Counted from the first letter of the stretch, positions 28,861 to 38,385 are shown. The stretch: 64,000 nucleotides of DNA from Chryseobacterium sp. 7 (GCF_003663845.1 NZ_RCCA01000001.1:620001-684000), one strand, 5' to 3'. Numbers and translations are program-made. Notes: generated by a model from the sequence alone, not told the origin.

Positions 28861-28889
28861 TTTTGAATTTTCTAAGAATGGTTATACAA

Positions 28890-30011
28890 CTATTTCAAAG
28901 GAACTGTTGTCGCAACAACCTGTGCTCCGTCTGTAAGCGCATCAATTCTGTTGATAGCAATTTTATCTCCTGCATTCACGCCTTCTTTGATGAAGTAATC
29001 CTGAGAGGTACTTCCTGAAACGGTAATCTGTGTCATCTTCACTTTATCTTTACCATTCAGTTTATAGACAAAGAATCTGTCCTGAATATCTTTCACCGAT
29101 GTTTTCGGAAGCTTGACTACCCCATTCAACGCATTGTGAATCATTACCCTAGCTGTTCCTCCCGCTCTTAATAGTTTATCCGGATTTTGAAAAACAGCCT
29201 TCATCTGAATACTTCCGGTATTTCTGTCGAAGTTTCCACTAGCGTTTTCCAGTTTTCCTTTAAGAGAATAAGTGGACCCGTCTGCAAGGATAAGCTCTAC
29301 ATTTTCTGCGGTATTTCCTGATGCAGCATTTTTGCTGTGTGTAATAAAATCTGCTTCATTCATTGAAAAGTAAACATTCACACTGTTTATGCTTGAAAGT
29401 GTTGTCAACGGAGCGGCATCTGAAGGACTGATAAGGTTTCCTACTCTATTCGGAATTCTTCCGATATATCCGCTCACCGGTGCTTTGATATAGGTAAAAT
29501 TAGCATTGATCTTTGATGACCCTAATGAAGACTGTGCCTGTGCCACCTGTGCTGATGCTGCTTTATAACTTGCCTGTGCTGTCTTCAACTGCATATCGGA
29601 AACTACTTTACCTTCTACAAGCGGTTTCAGCTTTTCCACTTCAAGTCTTGCTGTTTCCTGTGCTGCAATAGCTGATTTCAAAGCGGCTGCGTTGGTATTT
29701 ACCTGCTCATTGTATACGGATGGGTTTATTCTGAAAAGGGTCTGTCCTTTGCTCACATACTGTCCTTCTTTGATATATACTGCTTCCAGATAACCTGTCA
29801 CCTGCGCTTTAATATCTACATTATCCTGCCCTTCTATGCTTCCCGGATATCCTGTAGACACGTCTGCATCTCCGGACTTCACCTGGATAAAATCTGTGGG
29901 CAATGCCTGCTGCAGCTGCTGAGCATTTTCCTGGCCGCTCCCGGAACCGCATGAGTACAATATGGCGGCAGCCGTAAGTGAAAGTACCAGATATCCTTTT
30001 CTGTAATTCAT
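28890..30011 (-). CDS. RND efflux periplasmic adaptor (membrane fusion) lipoprotein
   Basis: 373 residues with a lipobox (AAAILYSCGSGSG). The barrel-sandwich hybrid halves are VDIKAQVTGYLEAVYIKEGQ and NFTYIKAPVSGYIGRIPNRVG, with an alpha-hairpin between them (about 110-165). The beta-barrel and membrane-proximal parts follow (RAGGTARVMIHNALNG, VKLPKTSVKDIQDRFFVY). It links the permease to the outer-membrane duct. It is first in the operon, 29 bases before the permease ATG. Confidence 0.93.
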   Translation of the reverse strand: MNYRKGYLVLSLTAAAILYSCGSGSGQENAQQLQQALPTDFIQVKSGDADVSTGYPGSIEGQDNVDIKAQVTGYLEAVYIKEGQYVSKGQTLFRINPSVYNEQVNTNAAALKSAIAAQETARLEVEKLKPLVEGKVVSDMQLKTAQASYKAASAQVAQAQSSLGSSKINANFTYIKAPVSGYIGRIPNRVGNLISPSDAAPLTTLSSINSVNVYFSMNEADFITHSKNAASGNTAENVELILADGSTYSLKGKLENASGNFDRNTGSIQMKAVFQNPDKLLRAGGTARVMIHNALNGVVKLPKTSVKDIQDRFFVYKLNGKDKVKMTQITVSGSTSQDYFIKEGVNAGDKIAINRIDALTDGAQVVATTVPLK

Positions 30012-30232
30012 AACATGAGTTTTTAAATTTTACAGGAGCAAAATAACTTCATCTTATAGTGATATTCATTCAGAAGTTGGGTGAAGTGTCATTAATTGCA
30101 GGTGAAACGTATGATAGCAAAAATGAAAGGAAAACAGCTATTTTCCTTTATAATTGTGATAAAAAAGAGATTTTCGGGTGAAAATAAGAGTGAAATCATT
30201 CAGGAGAAATTAATGTATTTCACAAGTAAAAC

Positions 30233-30265
30233 GAAAAAAAGATTGCCTTGGGTAAAAGCAATCTC
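30233..30265 (-). terminator. Terminator of the LytTR two-component operon
   Basis: On the minus strand AGATTGC-ttttacccaag-GCAATCT is followed by TTTTTTTCG. It is 20 bases beyond the response-regulator stop. The 30012-30283 gap holds no convincing gene. Confidence 0.75.
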
Positions 30266-30283
30266 GTTTATATTTTTAAAGAA

Positions 30284-31048
30284 TTAATAATCCATCCAGG
30301 ACTTGAAAATGGAAGCTTTTTCCCGGCTTACAATGACTTCCATATCAGGATGTTTTCTAAGCTCCAGCTTTAGTTTTCCATTAAAATGATTAAAAATCTG
30401 CTTTACAGAATTGATGTGAATGATAAACTGTCTGTTGGCACGGAAAAAGAATTTGGGATCTAACTGTTTTTCAAGCTCTTCCAAAGTTTGAGGCACATTT
30501 TCTACCACTCCGGTATTCAGCATGGCTTTACTGATTCCCAATTCGGTATAAAAGTATAGGATATCTTCTGCGAGAACAGTTTTGTATCCATCTCTGTGGG
30601 CGATCAGAAAACGTTTTCTGTAATCTTTCGGCTGGATATAATTTAAGAGTCCTTCTATGGCCGTTCCTACTACCGGAACAGATTCCATAAAGGTTTCGTA
30701 GCGTTTTAAAGCAGCATCCAGTTCTTCTTCCTCAATAGGTTTCAAAAGGTAATCTACGCTGTTGTATTTGAATGCCTGTACTGCATATTCGTCATAAGCT
30801 GTGGTAAATATCACCGCACTTTTAACTTCATGTTTGTTAAATATTTCAAAGCTCAGCCCATCTGCAAGGCGTACATCCATCATGATAACATCCGGAACGA
30901 CATTATTTTCAAGCCAGTGTACTGTGGAGGTGATTGAGTCTTCTACGGACAGGATTTCGATATGGGGTCTTAACTTCAACAGCAGTCTTTTTAACCTGTC
31001 AGCATTGGGTCTTTCGTCTTCAACGATTAAAACTTTATTAATCTTCAT
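30284..31048 (-). CDS. LytTR-family response regulator
   Basis: 254 residues. The receiver domain (1-120) has the acidic pair in VEDERPNADR, the phosphoacceptor in IMMDVRLADGLSF, and the conserved K in YLLKPIEEEE. A LytTR DNA-binding domain follows (about 150-254: RFLIAHRDGYKTVLAEDILYF, FFRANRQFIIHINSVKQIF). It shares a 4-base overlap with the histidine kinase upstream. It lies beside the RND operon on the same strand, downstream of the kinase. Its targets cannot be read from the sequence, although the efflux operon is an obvious candidate. Confidence 0.93.
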   Translation of the reverse strand: MKINKVLIVEDERPNADRLKRLLLKLRPHIEILSVEDSITSTVHWLENNVVPDVIMMDVRLADGLSFEIFNKHEVKSAVIFTTAYDEYAVQAFKYNSVDYLLKPIEEEELDAALKRYETFMESVPVVGTAIEGLLNYIQPKDYRKRFLIAHRDGYKTVLAEDILYFYTELGISKAMLNTGVVENVPQTLEELEKQLDPKFFFRANRQFIIHINSVKQIFNHFNGKLKLELRKHPDMEVIVSREKASIFKSWMDY

Positions 31049-32163
31049 ATCAATGGGAGTTTTACAATAAATTTATCTTCTGTTTTTTCGATTACAGGTT
31101 TAGGATATCCTAAGATTTCGTATCGTGCAACAATATTGGTAAGTCCTACTCCTGAGGAATCCGGCTTATTGATCAAAGGCAGAAAGGTATTAGAAACTAC
31201 CAATTCTCCTTCAGGGCTTGTATAAACGTGAATCTCCAGAGGATTTACTTTAGAGGTTTGGTTGTGCTTAATGGCATTTTCAACCAGTAATTGTAAAGAC
31301 AATGGAAGGGTAAATCTGGATCTGTATTCTTCCTGAATATCTATTTTGAATACCACTCCTTCGCCAATTCTTTTTTCAATCAGAAAGATGTAGGACTCTA
31401 AAAATTTCAGTTCTTCTTCTACTGCGATGATATCCTTTTTAGAATTGACCAGCAGGTATCTGTATACTCTCGCAAACTTCTCAGAATAATCGTAGCCTAG
31501 CTGCTGGTCTTCCAGGATAAGCTCTGACAGTACACTTAAGTTATTGAAAATAAAATGAGGATCTATCTGAAGCTTAAGTGCTTGAAGTTCTGCAGCCATC
31601 GCAGCCTGTTTATGTTTAGAAGCTCTCAGTTTATGCTGGGCGGCTTCTACTGCTGTTTTTTTCCAGTTTTCCAATAAATAATCTACGGTATTAAAAGCAC
31701 TGATAATCAATGATATTACAATATTGGTTGCGATCCATTGTCCCAGGAGCGTATATTCTTTGCGGGAATCCATTTCAGGTAATGTGACTGAGGTACAGTC
31801 TATGATAGAATTAATAATAATTACAATCATGACACTTCCCACAATTTGGAGCAAACACTGAATAAACAGTCGTTTTACGGTTCTGTTTCTCCAGGGAAGC
31901 CACTTATTGAGTGTTCTGTCTATAAATATACTGACCTCCGAAATAATGATTGAAAAAAAGATAATCCATGTAGCATCTTCCAGAATCATCTTCAATGGAG
32001 CATCCAAGTATCCTTTCCAAACGGGATCAAAGGGATCAATAAGATAGGAAAAAACACAGAAAGTGACTACTGCTAAAGCCCAGATTACAAGCCTTCTTTT
32101 CATGGTGGAAAGAATCTTCTTATTTCGTACTATATTTTTCCTGATGGTAGAAACCCTATTCAT
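31045..32163 (-). CDS. LytS-type sensor histidine kinase
   Basis: 372 residues. Four membrane segments lie in the first 160 residues. The His_kinase motif is LKLQIDPHFIFNNLSVLSEL, with the phosphorylated H just before FIFNN, followed by a HATPase domain (LPLSLQLLVENAIKHN, SGVGLTNIVARYEIL). An alternative start at 32103 (MKRRLVIWALAVV) would give a shorter cytoplasmic end. It phosphorylates the LytTR regulator whose gene overlaps its stop. No sensory domain apart from the membrane region is visible. Confidence 0.9.
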   Translation of the reverse strand: MNRVSTIRKNIVRNKKILSTMKRRLVIWALAVVTFCVFSYLIDPFDPVWKGYLDAPLKMILEDATWIIFFSIIISEVSIFIDRTLNKWLPWRNRTVKRLFIQCLLQIVGSVMIVIIINSIIDCTSVTLPEMDSRKEYTLLGQWIATNIVISLIISAFNTVDYLLENWKKTAVEAAQHKLRASKHKQAAMAAELQALKLQIDPHFIFNNLSVLSELILEDQQLGYDYSEKFARVYRYLLVNSKKDIIAVEEELKFLESYIFLIEKRIGEGVVFKIDIQEEYRSRFTLPLSLQLLVENAIKHNQTSKVNPLEIHVYTSPEGELVVSNTFLPLINKPDSSGVGLTNIVARYEILGYPKPVIEKTEDKFIVKLPLI

Positions 32164-32392
32164 ATCCGAGACTTTATGAATGTAAATATAGAAATAGATT
32201 TTATATGCATATTCTCTATTTTAGGCGAGACCACCAAAACGGGACCTGAAACGTAAAATAGCAGTGTTCAAATGGAGGTGACGGTTCATCACCTGAAAAA
32301 GACATTTCATCATCATTTTATGCAATGTCACCCTATTTTTATGATCTGCGAACTACTGGGTACCATAATTTTGCAGTATTAAATCCGGTACA

Positions 32393-33217
32393 ATGAAAAC
32401 AATAATTGTCTGCACAGATTTTTCCCACGAAGCCGAAAATGCGACTCATTATGCTGCTTCTATGGCTAAAGAGAATAATTACAGGATGATACTTTTTAAT
32501 CTGCAAACCGTTTCTATTCATGCTTTGAATGCACAGGTTTCAGCTGAATTTTTCTACAATCAAACGCTTAAAAATCAAAAAAAAATGGAGGATAAAGCGA
32601 CTGAACTAAAGGCTCTTTATGCTATAGAAACCGCACATCATCTGGCTTCCGGCAATTTCATTGAAGAGCTTGAAAACTGTATGCAGCTTCATGAATGTGA
32701 TTTTTTGGTGATGGGAATGGCAGAAAAAACTCTCGAACAAAAGTTATTAGGCAACAGTGTTACAAGGGCTATTCATAAAATAAAGAAACCCATATTAATT
32801 GTTCCTGCTCATATAGAATATACCGGGATCGGGAAGATTCTTTTTGCTTATGATACTCACAAAAGCATGACCTGGTCTGCCATGAACGATATTTATTACT
32901 TTATTAATGAATTCAATGCTGAGGTTGAGGTATTCAACGTAAGTGAAAGCCTTGAGGATTTTGCACAAGTGATTCATGATATTGACCTAAACTCCGGATA
33001 TGATCTGGATGATATTAAATACAGCTTTAAAATGATTCAATCCATCGAAGTTATTAAAGCCATTGAAGAGGAAATAAGGCTTACCAATCCTGACCTTCTG
33101 ACCATGGTTCCGTACAAATATAACCTTGTGGAATCTCTTTTCCATCGCAGCAAAACAGCCATCATGGCTTATAAGAATAAAATACCATTACTGTCAATTC
33201 CCTTAAACATAGATTAA
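32393..33217 (+). CDS. Universal stress protein, two-domain
   Basis: 274 residues with two tandem Usp-like halves. The first has KTIIVCTDFSHEAENATHYAA and a conserved DFLVMGMAEKTLEQKLLGNSV. The second starts around GIGKILFAYDTHKSMTWSAM. These cytosolic proteins bind ATP or small ligands and respond to stress. The gene is divergent from the LytS operon and has its own terminator, so it is a single-gene unit. The second half lacks the clear glycine-rich ATP loop, and the ligand is unknown. Confidence 0.88.
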   Translation: MKTIIVCTDFSHEAENATHYAASMAKENNYRMILFNLQTVSIHALNAQVSAEFFYNQTLKNQKKMEDKATELKALYAIETAHHLASGNFIEELENCMQLHECDFLVMGMAEKTLEQKLLGNSVTRAIHKIKKPILIVPAHIEYTGIGKILFAYDTHKSMTWSAMNDIYYFINEFNAEVEVFNVSESLEDFAQVIHDIDLNSGYDLDDIKYSFKMIQSIEVIKAIEEEIRLTNPDLLTMVPYKYNLVESLFHRSKTAIMAYKNKIPLLSIPLNID

Positions 33218-33294
33218 GAATCAATAAAAATCTGTTCACTTTAAATTATCCTTTTTTGCCTTTAAAGGCTAAATTTTACACTTAATCTTGTTTG

Positions 33295-33332
33295 ACAGGA
33301 CCGGAAATCAGTTTTCCGGTTCTGTTTTTTTA
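33295..33332 (+). terminator. Terminator after the universal stress gene
   Basis: ACAGGACCGGAAA-tcag-TTTTCCGGTTCTGT has a 13-bp stem with G-U pairs and is followed by TTTTTTT. The rest of 33218-33546 shows no gene. Confidence 0.85.
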
Positions 33333-33513
33333 ATCCGGATTTCGGAAGATTGACAAGGAAATAAATTTTCCTATTTTAATCAGCATCATTGGAATATTTT
33401 ATCAAAAAGAAAAACAAATACAATCATCACATTCCACCGAATATCAAAAAGTCGTAAATTTATTAAAGGATAAAAACAGTGTTTTCCCTCTTTTTTATAG
33501 TTGTCTCGTTAGC

Positions 33514-33521
33514 TAATTTTG
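33514..33521 (+). promoter_or_regulatory. Probable -7 element of the 33547-36184 operon
   Basis: TAATTTTG matches TAnnTTTG exactly and sits 25 bases before the ATG. The -33 region is only a T-run (33491-33496), so the promoter call is tentative. Confidence 0.4.
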
Positions 33522-33546
33522 TTCAATAAAATTAAACACCATAAAA

Positions 33547-34101
33547 ATGAAAACTTACTTTTTTACTAAGATTTTAAGTCCCTTGTGTGCCGCATTTATT
33601 CTGGCTTTTTGTCTGCTTAGCTGCACCCGTTGCTCCGAACCACCTAAAGAACCCGTTAGTAACAGTTATAAAAAGAAACTGATCAGCTATCGTGAAGGCA
33701 AGGTTCTTTTTGATGAATACACCAGAACCAACCATGAAGTGCTCATGAAGTCCAGAAATGGTGAACCCGACTCCCGATGGTACTGGTTCTCGCTGGAAGA
33801 TATGGAAGGTTATATAAAGTATGTAAAAGAAAATGCCAGGAAACAAAAATTAAAAAATCCGGGAATCAGGATTTACATGGGAAAATACCCTATGAATCAT
33901 CCTAAAAACAGAATGGCAAAACCGGAATATGCAGGCTATCAGACTATATTTTTAGTTCCTACTGCTGAAAAACGGGAAAGAACCAATGCCAAGTCTAGGT
34001 CTGCCTCCACCGAAGAAAACACAGATGTACCTTCTATAGAATCTATGAATATGACCAATCTGGCACCACCACCAAAAACGCTGTCAGGAACAATGCCTTA
34101 A
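33547..34101 (+). CDS. Hypothetical lipoprotein of a two-component operon
   Basis: 184 residues. The N-terminus has a hydrophobic signal ending in a lipobox-like LAFCLLSCTRCSEPP. The mature protein is hydrophilic, with SRWYWFSLEDMEGYIKYVKE and KNPGIRIYMGKYPMNHPKN. It then becomes a low-complexity tail rich in S, T, P and N. I do not recognise the family. It heads a four-gene + strand operon with a membrane protein, a histidine kinase and a NarL-type regulator, 13 bases before the next ATG. A role in sensing or in the output of that system is possible. Confidence 0.7.
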   Translation: MKTYFFTKILSPLCAAFILAFCLLSCTRCSEPPKEPVSNSYKKKLISYREGKVLFDEYTRTNHEVLMKSRNGEPDSRWYWFSLEDMEGYIKYVKENARKQKLKNPGIRIYMGKYPMNHPKNRMAKPEYAGYQTIFLVPTAEKRERTNAKSRSASTEENTDVPSIESMNMTNLAPPPKTLSGTMP

Positions 34102-34114
34102 AAAACACAAAATT

Positions 34115-34759
34115 ATGAACTGGAATATTGAAACAGGGAAACAGATATCGATGATTATCTCCATAATAGTAATGGGTTTAATGATCATAAAATATAGAAA
34201 AACCGGAAAGGAAAATTTGTTTTTTATCATTGGATATCTGTTGTTTTCCCTGATCGATATTTTCTGTTATTTCTACTTTCGGTTTACAAGTATGCCTACG
34301 GACATCTTTTATGTAATTGGGTTTTTAATAATTGTCTTTTTTCTGTATTTATTGTATTATTACCAATTATTGTATGTTCCGCTGCTCAAAAAGATACAGA
34401 TCATCATTCTGATTCTTTTTGTCCTCAACATTGCTTTCATGTTTTGCACAGAGGATGATCTGCTTCATCATTTTTCTTTTAACATGCTGTATGTAGACAT
34501 TCTGCTGTTGCTATTTTCTATTATCCTGTTTCTTTATCAGACTTTTAATTCGGATAAGATATTAGGAATTACTAATTACCTGCCCTTCTGGATATCAGTG
34601 GCTTTGTTGATCTTTTTTATCGGAAGTATTCCGATTCTGTTTTTCAGAACTACGGTTTCAGAAAGTATTTATTTCTTCATTTTATTTATGCTGAACCTGA
34701 TCAGCAATAGTATCCTGATATTCGGCTTATTAGGAAACAAACAGGAAAGAACCCGATAA
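34115..34759 (+). CDS. Polytopic membrane protein of a two-component operon
   Basis: 214 residues with about seven hydrophobic segments (ISMIISIIVMGLMIIKY, FYVIGFLIIVFFLYLLYYYQ, IQIIILILFVLNIAFM and more) and few soluble stretches. There are no transport or catalytic motifs that I can see. It is placed between a lipoprotein and the histidine kinase with 13-base gaps. It may be the sensory membrane partner of a kinase that itself has only one membrane segment. This is inference from operon layout. Confidence 0.7.
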   Translation: MNWNIETGKQISMIISIIVMGLMIIKYRKTGKENLFFIIGYLLFSLIDIFCYFYFRFTSMPTDIFYVIGFLIIVFFLYLLYYYQLLYVPLLKKIQIIILILFVLNIAFMFCTEDDLLHHFSFNMLYVDILLLLFSIILFLYQTFNSDKILGITNYLPFWISVALLIFFIGSIPILFFRTTVSESIYFFILFMLNLISNSILIFGLLGNKQERTR

Positions 34760-34772
34760 ATGCTTCTTAGAT

Positions 34773-35543
34773 ATGGAAGAGAATAATTTAGTCATCATCT
34801 TTACCATTACATTATTCATCGTTGTTTTGACAATGATCTTCATCTATGCGGTCTTTATCAAGAAAAAAACAACACTGCTGATAGCACAGAAGGAAAAAGA
34901 TCTCAGGTTCGAAAAGGAACTGGCGACTTCACAGGTAGAGATGAAAGAGCAAACGCTGAATTATATCGGGCAGGAACTGCATGATGATCTGGGACAAAAA
35001 CTTTCTGTGGTCCGCCTTCGTCAGAACCAACTGATTACCAAATTAAAAAGCTCAGAAAAAGAAGACCTCATCGAACTGAATGAATTGTTGGGAGAATGCA
35101 TACAGGACATCAGAAACCTGTCTAAAACACTCATTACAGAACAGATTATTCATTTCGGGCTGGCAGAATCCATAGAAAGAGAAGTTCAAAGGATACAAAA
35201 ACTGAAATTATTAAAAATAGAGTTTGTCACTCAAAAACAGGATATTGATATTACTCCTAAACATGGTCTGATCCTTTTCAGAATTGTTCAGGAAAGCATC
35301 AATAATATTCTGAAACATTCCAAAGCCAAAAACGTTTCCATACAAATGGATGATGACTGTGAAAAACTACACATCAGTATCTCTGACAACGGAAAAGGCT
35401 TTGATACCAGCAGTATTCAGGACGGCTCGGGACTGAAAAATATGGAACTGAGAGCCAAACTGATTCATGCTGAACTGTCTATACGCTCAGAACTGAATAA
35501 AGGAACACAAACTTTGATAACCTATCACAAAAATTTATTATGA
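34773..35543 (+). CDS. HisKA_3-type sensor histidine kinase
   Basis: 256 residues. One N-terminal membrane segment (VIIFTITLFIVVLTMIFIYAV) is followed by a coiled region. The dimerization and phosphoacceptor motif is IGQELHDDLGQKLSVVRLRQN. The HATPase domain carries LFRIVQESINNILKHSKA and SDNGKGFDTSSIQDGSGLKNM. This is the NarX/DesK-like group that pairs with LuxR-type regulators. The stop overlaps the regulator start by 4 bases. Confidence 0.92.
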   Translation: MEENNLVIIFTITLFIVVLTMIFIYAVFIKKKTTLLIAQKEKDLRFEKELATSQVEMKEQTLNYIGQELHDDLGQKLSVVRLRQNQLITKLKSSEKEDLIELNELLGECIQDIRNLSKTLITEQIIHFGLAESIEREVQRIQKLKLLKIEFVTQKQDIDITPKHGLILFRIVQESINNILKHSKAKNVSIQMDDDCEKLHISISDNGKGFDTSSIQDGSGLKNMELRAKLIHAELSIRSELNKGTQTLITYHKNLL

Positions 35544-36184
35544 AAACTATTCCCATAGCGATCGTTGATGATCATACTTTAATCTCCAAAGCGCTGGAGA
35601 ATATGATCACAGAAAACACTCAATATCGGGTCATTATGAATCATCCTAATGGAGAGGATTTTATTGCAGGTATAGAAAATGCTTCCGAATTACCCGCTGT
35701 AGTGCTGATGGATGTTAATATGCCTTATAAAAACGGTATAGAAACTACAGAATGGCTTACCGAACATTATCCCGACATCAAAGTGATTGCTCTGACCATG
35801 GATGATGATGAAAAAGTTCTTATCAGAATGCTGAAAGCAGGTGCTAAAGGATATCTGCTGAAAGATATGCAGCCTTCCATTCTCTTTCAGGCAATAGATA
35901 CCGTGTTTGAAAAAGGGAGCTTTTATACAGATTTTGTGGCCCAAAAATTATTGAAAGTAAAAACCGAGGAAATGAAAAATGCGTCTCTCCTTTCTGAGCT
36001 TAAAGACAGAGAGAAAGAGTTTATAAAATGGGCATGCAGTGAGCTTACCTACAAGGAAATTGCTGACAAGATGTGCCTCAGCCCTAAAACTATTGACGGC
36101 TACAGAGATTCGGTTTTTGTAAAACTGGATATAAAAAACAGAGCCGGACTGGTGCTTTTTGCTTTGAAACATGATCTGTGCTGA
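35540..36184 (+). CDS. NarL/LuxR-type response regulator
   Basis: 214 residues. The receiver has AIVDDHTLISKALENM, the phosphoacceptor D in VVLMDVNMPYKNGIET and K in GYLLKDMQPS. The C-terminal LuxR helix-turn-helix is at about 150-214 (LKDREKEFIKWACSELTYKEI, LSPKTIDGYRDSVFVKLDIKN). It is the last gene of the four-gene operon and is followed by a strong terminator. The caspase-like gene begins 270 bases later, so it is a possible target. Confidence 0.93.
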   Translation: MKTIPIAIVDDHTLISKALENMITENTQYRVIMNHPNGEDFIAGIENASELPAVVLMDVNMPYKNGIETTEWLTEHYPDIKVIALTMDDDEKVLIRMLKAGAKGYLLKDMQPSILFQAIDTVFEKGSFYTDFVAQKLLKVKTEEMKNASLLSELKDREKEFIKWACSELTYKEIADKMCLSPKTIDGYRDSVFVKLDIKNRAGLVLFALKHDLC

Positions 36185-36251
36185 TTGAATATTCCACCTT
36201 TTTAAATACATTTATTCTTCTATAAAAAACATCTTTATATTCTTTTTATGC

Positions 36252-36287
36252 ATCCGGCAGCTTTTCAAGCTGCCGGATTTTTATTTT
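36252..36287 (+). terminator. Strong terminator after the two-component operon
   Basis: ATCCGGCAGCTT-ttc-AAGCTGCCGGAT is a perfect 12-bp stem followed by TTTTATTTT. Confidence 0.93.
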
Positions 36288-36409
36288 GTAACCTATTAAT
36301 ATACAATACAAAAGGGGTTTTCCCTTTTTCAAAATACGGTTTTCTCCTCTGTTTTCATCCTTCAGAATGATGGAATTTTGTCATAGAAAAAAACACCAAA
36401 AGGCAGAAC

Positions 36410-36433
36410 CCGAAAAGCCGAAACAGAGTAGGG
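36410..36433 (+). repeat. Leader motif, copy 1 (before caspase-like gene)
   Basis: CCGAAAAGCC, then GAAACAGAGTAGGG, starts 45 bases before the ATG at 36455. A near-identical sequence precedes the trypsin-like gene at 37325. Confidence 0.5.
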
Positions 36434-36454
36434 ATTATTTTTAAAACTAATACA

Positions 36455-37300
36455 ATGAAAAAAGCACTTATCGTAGGTATTAATGATTATGCACCCATCG
36501 GATACGGAGGTCCGGATCTTAACGGCTGTATAAACGATGCGAGAGATATGGCAAACACATTGGTAATCTGTGGTTTTAGTCCTGCAAAGATTAAAATCCT
36601 TACCAATCAAAATGCAACAAGAGCGAATATATTAAACTATCTGAAATCCATGATCAGCACCAGTGTAAAAGGAGATTCTCTTGTTTTCTATTATTCCGGA
36701 CACGGAACCAGAGTAGCCAATATCGGAACAGATCTGGAACTGGATGGCTTAGACGAAGCGATTTGCCCTCACGATTATGCCAATGCCGGAGTCATCCGTG
36801 ATGATGATTTTAAAACTGTTCTCAGCAAGCTGAAAGCCGGAGTAAACATGGAAGTTATTTTTGACTGCTGTTATTCCGGAACAGGAACCCGAAAAATGGA
36901 TCTGGGACTGGAATCAGACTTCCTTAACGAAACTGCCCGTTATATTCCGCCAATGCTGGAAGATGAATTTTATCTGACGTATGCCAGTGAAATGGAGGCT
37001 TCTAAAAGTTCAAAAAAATCAACTGTATTGACTAAAGCATTAGTACCTGTTGTCGGAATGAATCATACGTTATGGGCAGCAGCAAAGGACAATCAGGTGT
37101 CTATGGAAGGCAATATGAGTGGACAAATACGAGGGTATTTTACTTATCATTTCTGTAAAATTTTACGTGCTACCAATGGTAATATCGTCCGAAAAACGCT
37201 TGATAAACAGGTTGCTATTGCATTAGCAGCTATGGGAGCCGCCCAGATTAACCAAACGGAAAGCATTAGTGCAGAGTTGTCACAAAAAATATTTACTTAA
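36455..37300 (+). CDS. Caspase-family (metacaspase-like) peptidase
   Basis: 281 residues, no signal peptide. The catalytic dyad is visible: H83 in FYYSGHGTRVA and C139 in VIFDCCYSGTGTRK, where the second cysteine matches the DxCHSG position. The N-terminus MKKALIVGINDYAPIGYGG is the usual first strand of clan CD peptidases. Peptidase C14-like enzymes cleave after basic residues in metacaspases and have been linked to cell-death and defence modules. It is followed by a trypsin-like gene without a signal peptide and with a similar leader. The two are likely co-regulated. Confidence 0.85.
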   Translation: MKKALIVGINDYAPIGYGGPDLNGCINDARDMANTLVICGFSPAKIKILTNQNATRANILNYLKSMISTSVKGDSLVFYYSGHGTRVANIGTDLELDGLDEAICPHDYANAGVIRDDDFKTVLSKLKAGVNMEVIFDCCYSGTGTRKMDLGLESDFLNETARYIPPMLEDEFYLTYASEMEASKSSKKSTVLTKALVPVVGMNHTLWAAAKDNQVSMEGNMSGQIRGYFTYHFCKILRATNGNIVRKTLDKQVAIALAAMGAAQINQTESISAELSQKIFT

Positions 37301-37324
37301 TCATAAAACCATTACTGGCGGAAT

Positions 37325-37348
37325 CCGAAAAGCCATAAAAAGAGTAGG
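37325..37348 (+). repeat. Leader motif, copy 2 (before trypsin-like gene)
   Basis: CCGAAAAGCC, then ATAAAAAGAGTAGG, starts 50 bases before the ATG at 37375. It matches copy 1 in most positions, suggesting a shared promoter or mRNA leader element. Confidence 0.5.
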
Positions 37349-37374
37349 AACACACTAGATTAAAAATAATAATC

Positions 37375-38385
37375 ATGTCAAAAATTGAAAACAACAACCC
37401 AATGACCGCTGAAGAGGTTTTAAGACTTAGAACCGTTAAAGCAAAATCAACTGAAAAACCATCTGTAATTGAAAAATTATTCAGCCAGCGCCCAGCTATG
37501 GAAACCATTAACGGAAGAACTTTTCCTAAAGGAATGAAAACAATAGGAATGCCTATGGATGAAAAAACAGCAGAAAACAGAGCTTTGGAAACTGATCATT
37601 TCTATCCTACCCATGCTGATTTTGAGTACAATCCAAAGTTGGAACCTAAAAAAGACCGTAAACCTAAGTTCATTGAAAGAGATTCTTTCCTTACTCCGGA
37701 AAACGCAAGAACTATTTTTGGAGCAGATCAAAGAAAAGTATATAATTCTACAGCTTATCCATGGAGATGTGTAGGAAGAGTAGAAAGTTCTTTAGGTTCA
37801 GGAAGCGGTGTAATGATCGGCCCAAGACATCTTCTTACCTGCTCTCATATTGTAGACTGGCAGCCTAATAATACGACGGGATGGCTGAAGTTCACGCCTA
37901 TGTATTACAATGGAAGCGCTCCTTACGGAACGGCCTGGGGTACATTAACGTATTACAAGTATAAAGTAGCAGGCCCTACCATCGACTCTACAGAGATTCA
38001 ATATGATTATGTAGTGATTGTCTTAGACAGACCTATTGGAAACAGCACAGGATGGCTAGGCTCAAAATCATACTCCGATTCCTGGGATGGAGGTGCTTAC
38101 TGGACTCACGCCGGATATCCGGGAGACCTTACAGGAACTCAAAGACCAACCTACCAAACAGGCATTGCTCTGGACGGTGATTTCTGGAGTGCTGATGATA
38201 ACGAAAGCATGAGCCATAAAGCAGATATATGGCCCGGACAAAGTGGAGGTCCTTTCTGGGGATATTGGGACGGCTCTCCGTATGCTGTAGCTACTCAAAG
38301 TGCGCATAATCCAAGTGATAATTTTGCAAGTGGCGGCTCAGATTTAGTGAATCTGGTCATCAGAGCGAGAAATGAACATCCTTAA
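37375..38385 (+). CDS. Trypsin-like serine protease with long N-terminal region
   Basis: 336 residues. The chymotrypsin-fold triad is visible: H158 in LTCSHIVDW, D211 in IQYDYVVIVLDRP and S290 in WPGQSGGPFWG. The preceding GSGSGVMIGPRHLLT is typical of V8/glutamyl-endopeptidase-like enzymes. There is no signal peptide; instead a hydrophilic 120-residue N-terminal region could act as a pro-segment. It follows a caspase-like gene by 74 bases with a similar leader, so a cascade in which one protease activates the other is conceivable. The strong terminator 20 bases on ends the unit. Confidence 0.85.
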   Translation: MSKIENNNPMTAEEVLRLRTVKAKSTEKPSVIEKLFSQRPAMETINGRTFPKGMKTIGMPMDEKTAENRALETDHFYPTHADFEYNPKLEPKKDRKPKFIERDSFLTPENARTIFGADQRKVYNSTAYPWRCVGRVESSLGSGSGVMIGPRHLLTCSHIVDWQPNNTTGWLKFTPMYYNGSAPYGTAWGTLTYYKYKVAGPTIDSTEIQYDYVVIVLDRPIGNSTGWLGSKSYSDSWDGGAYWTHAGYPGDLTGTQRPTYQTGIALDGDFWSADDNESMSHKADIWPGQSGGPFWGYWDGSPYAVATQSAHNPSDNFASGGSDLVNLVIRARNEHP

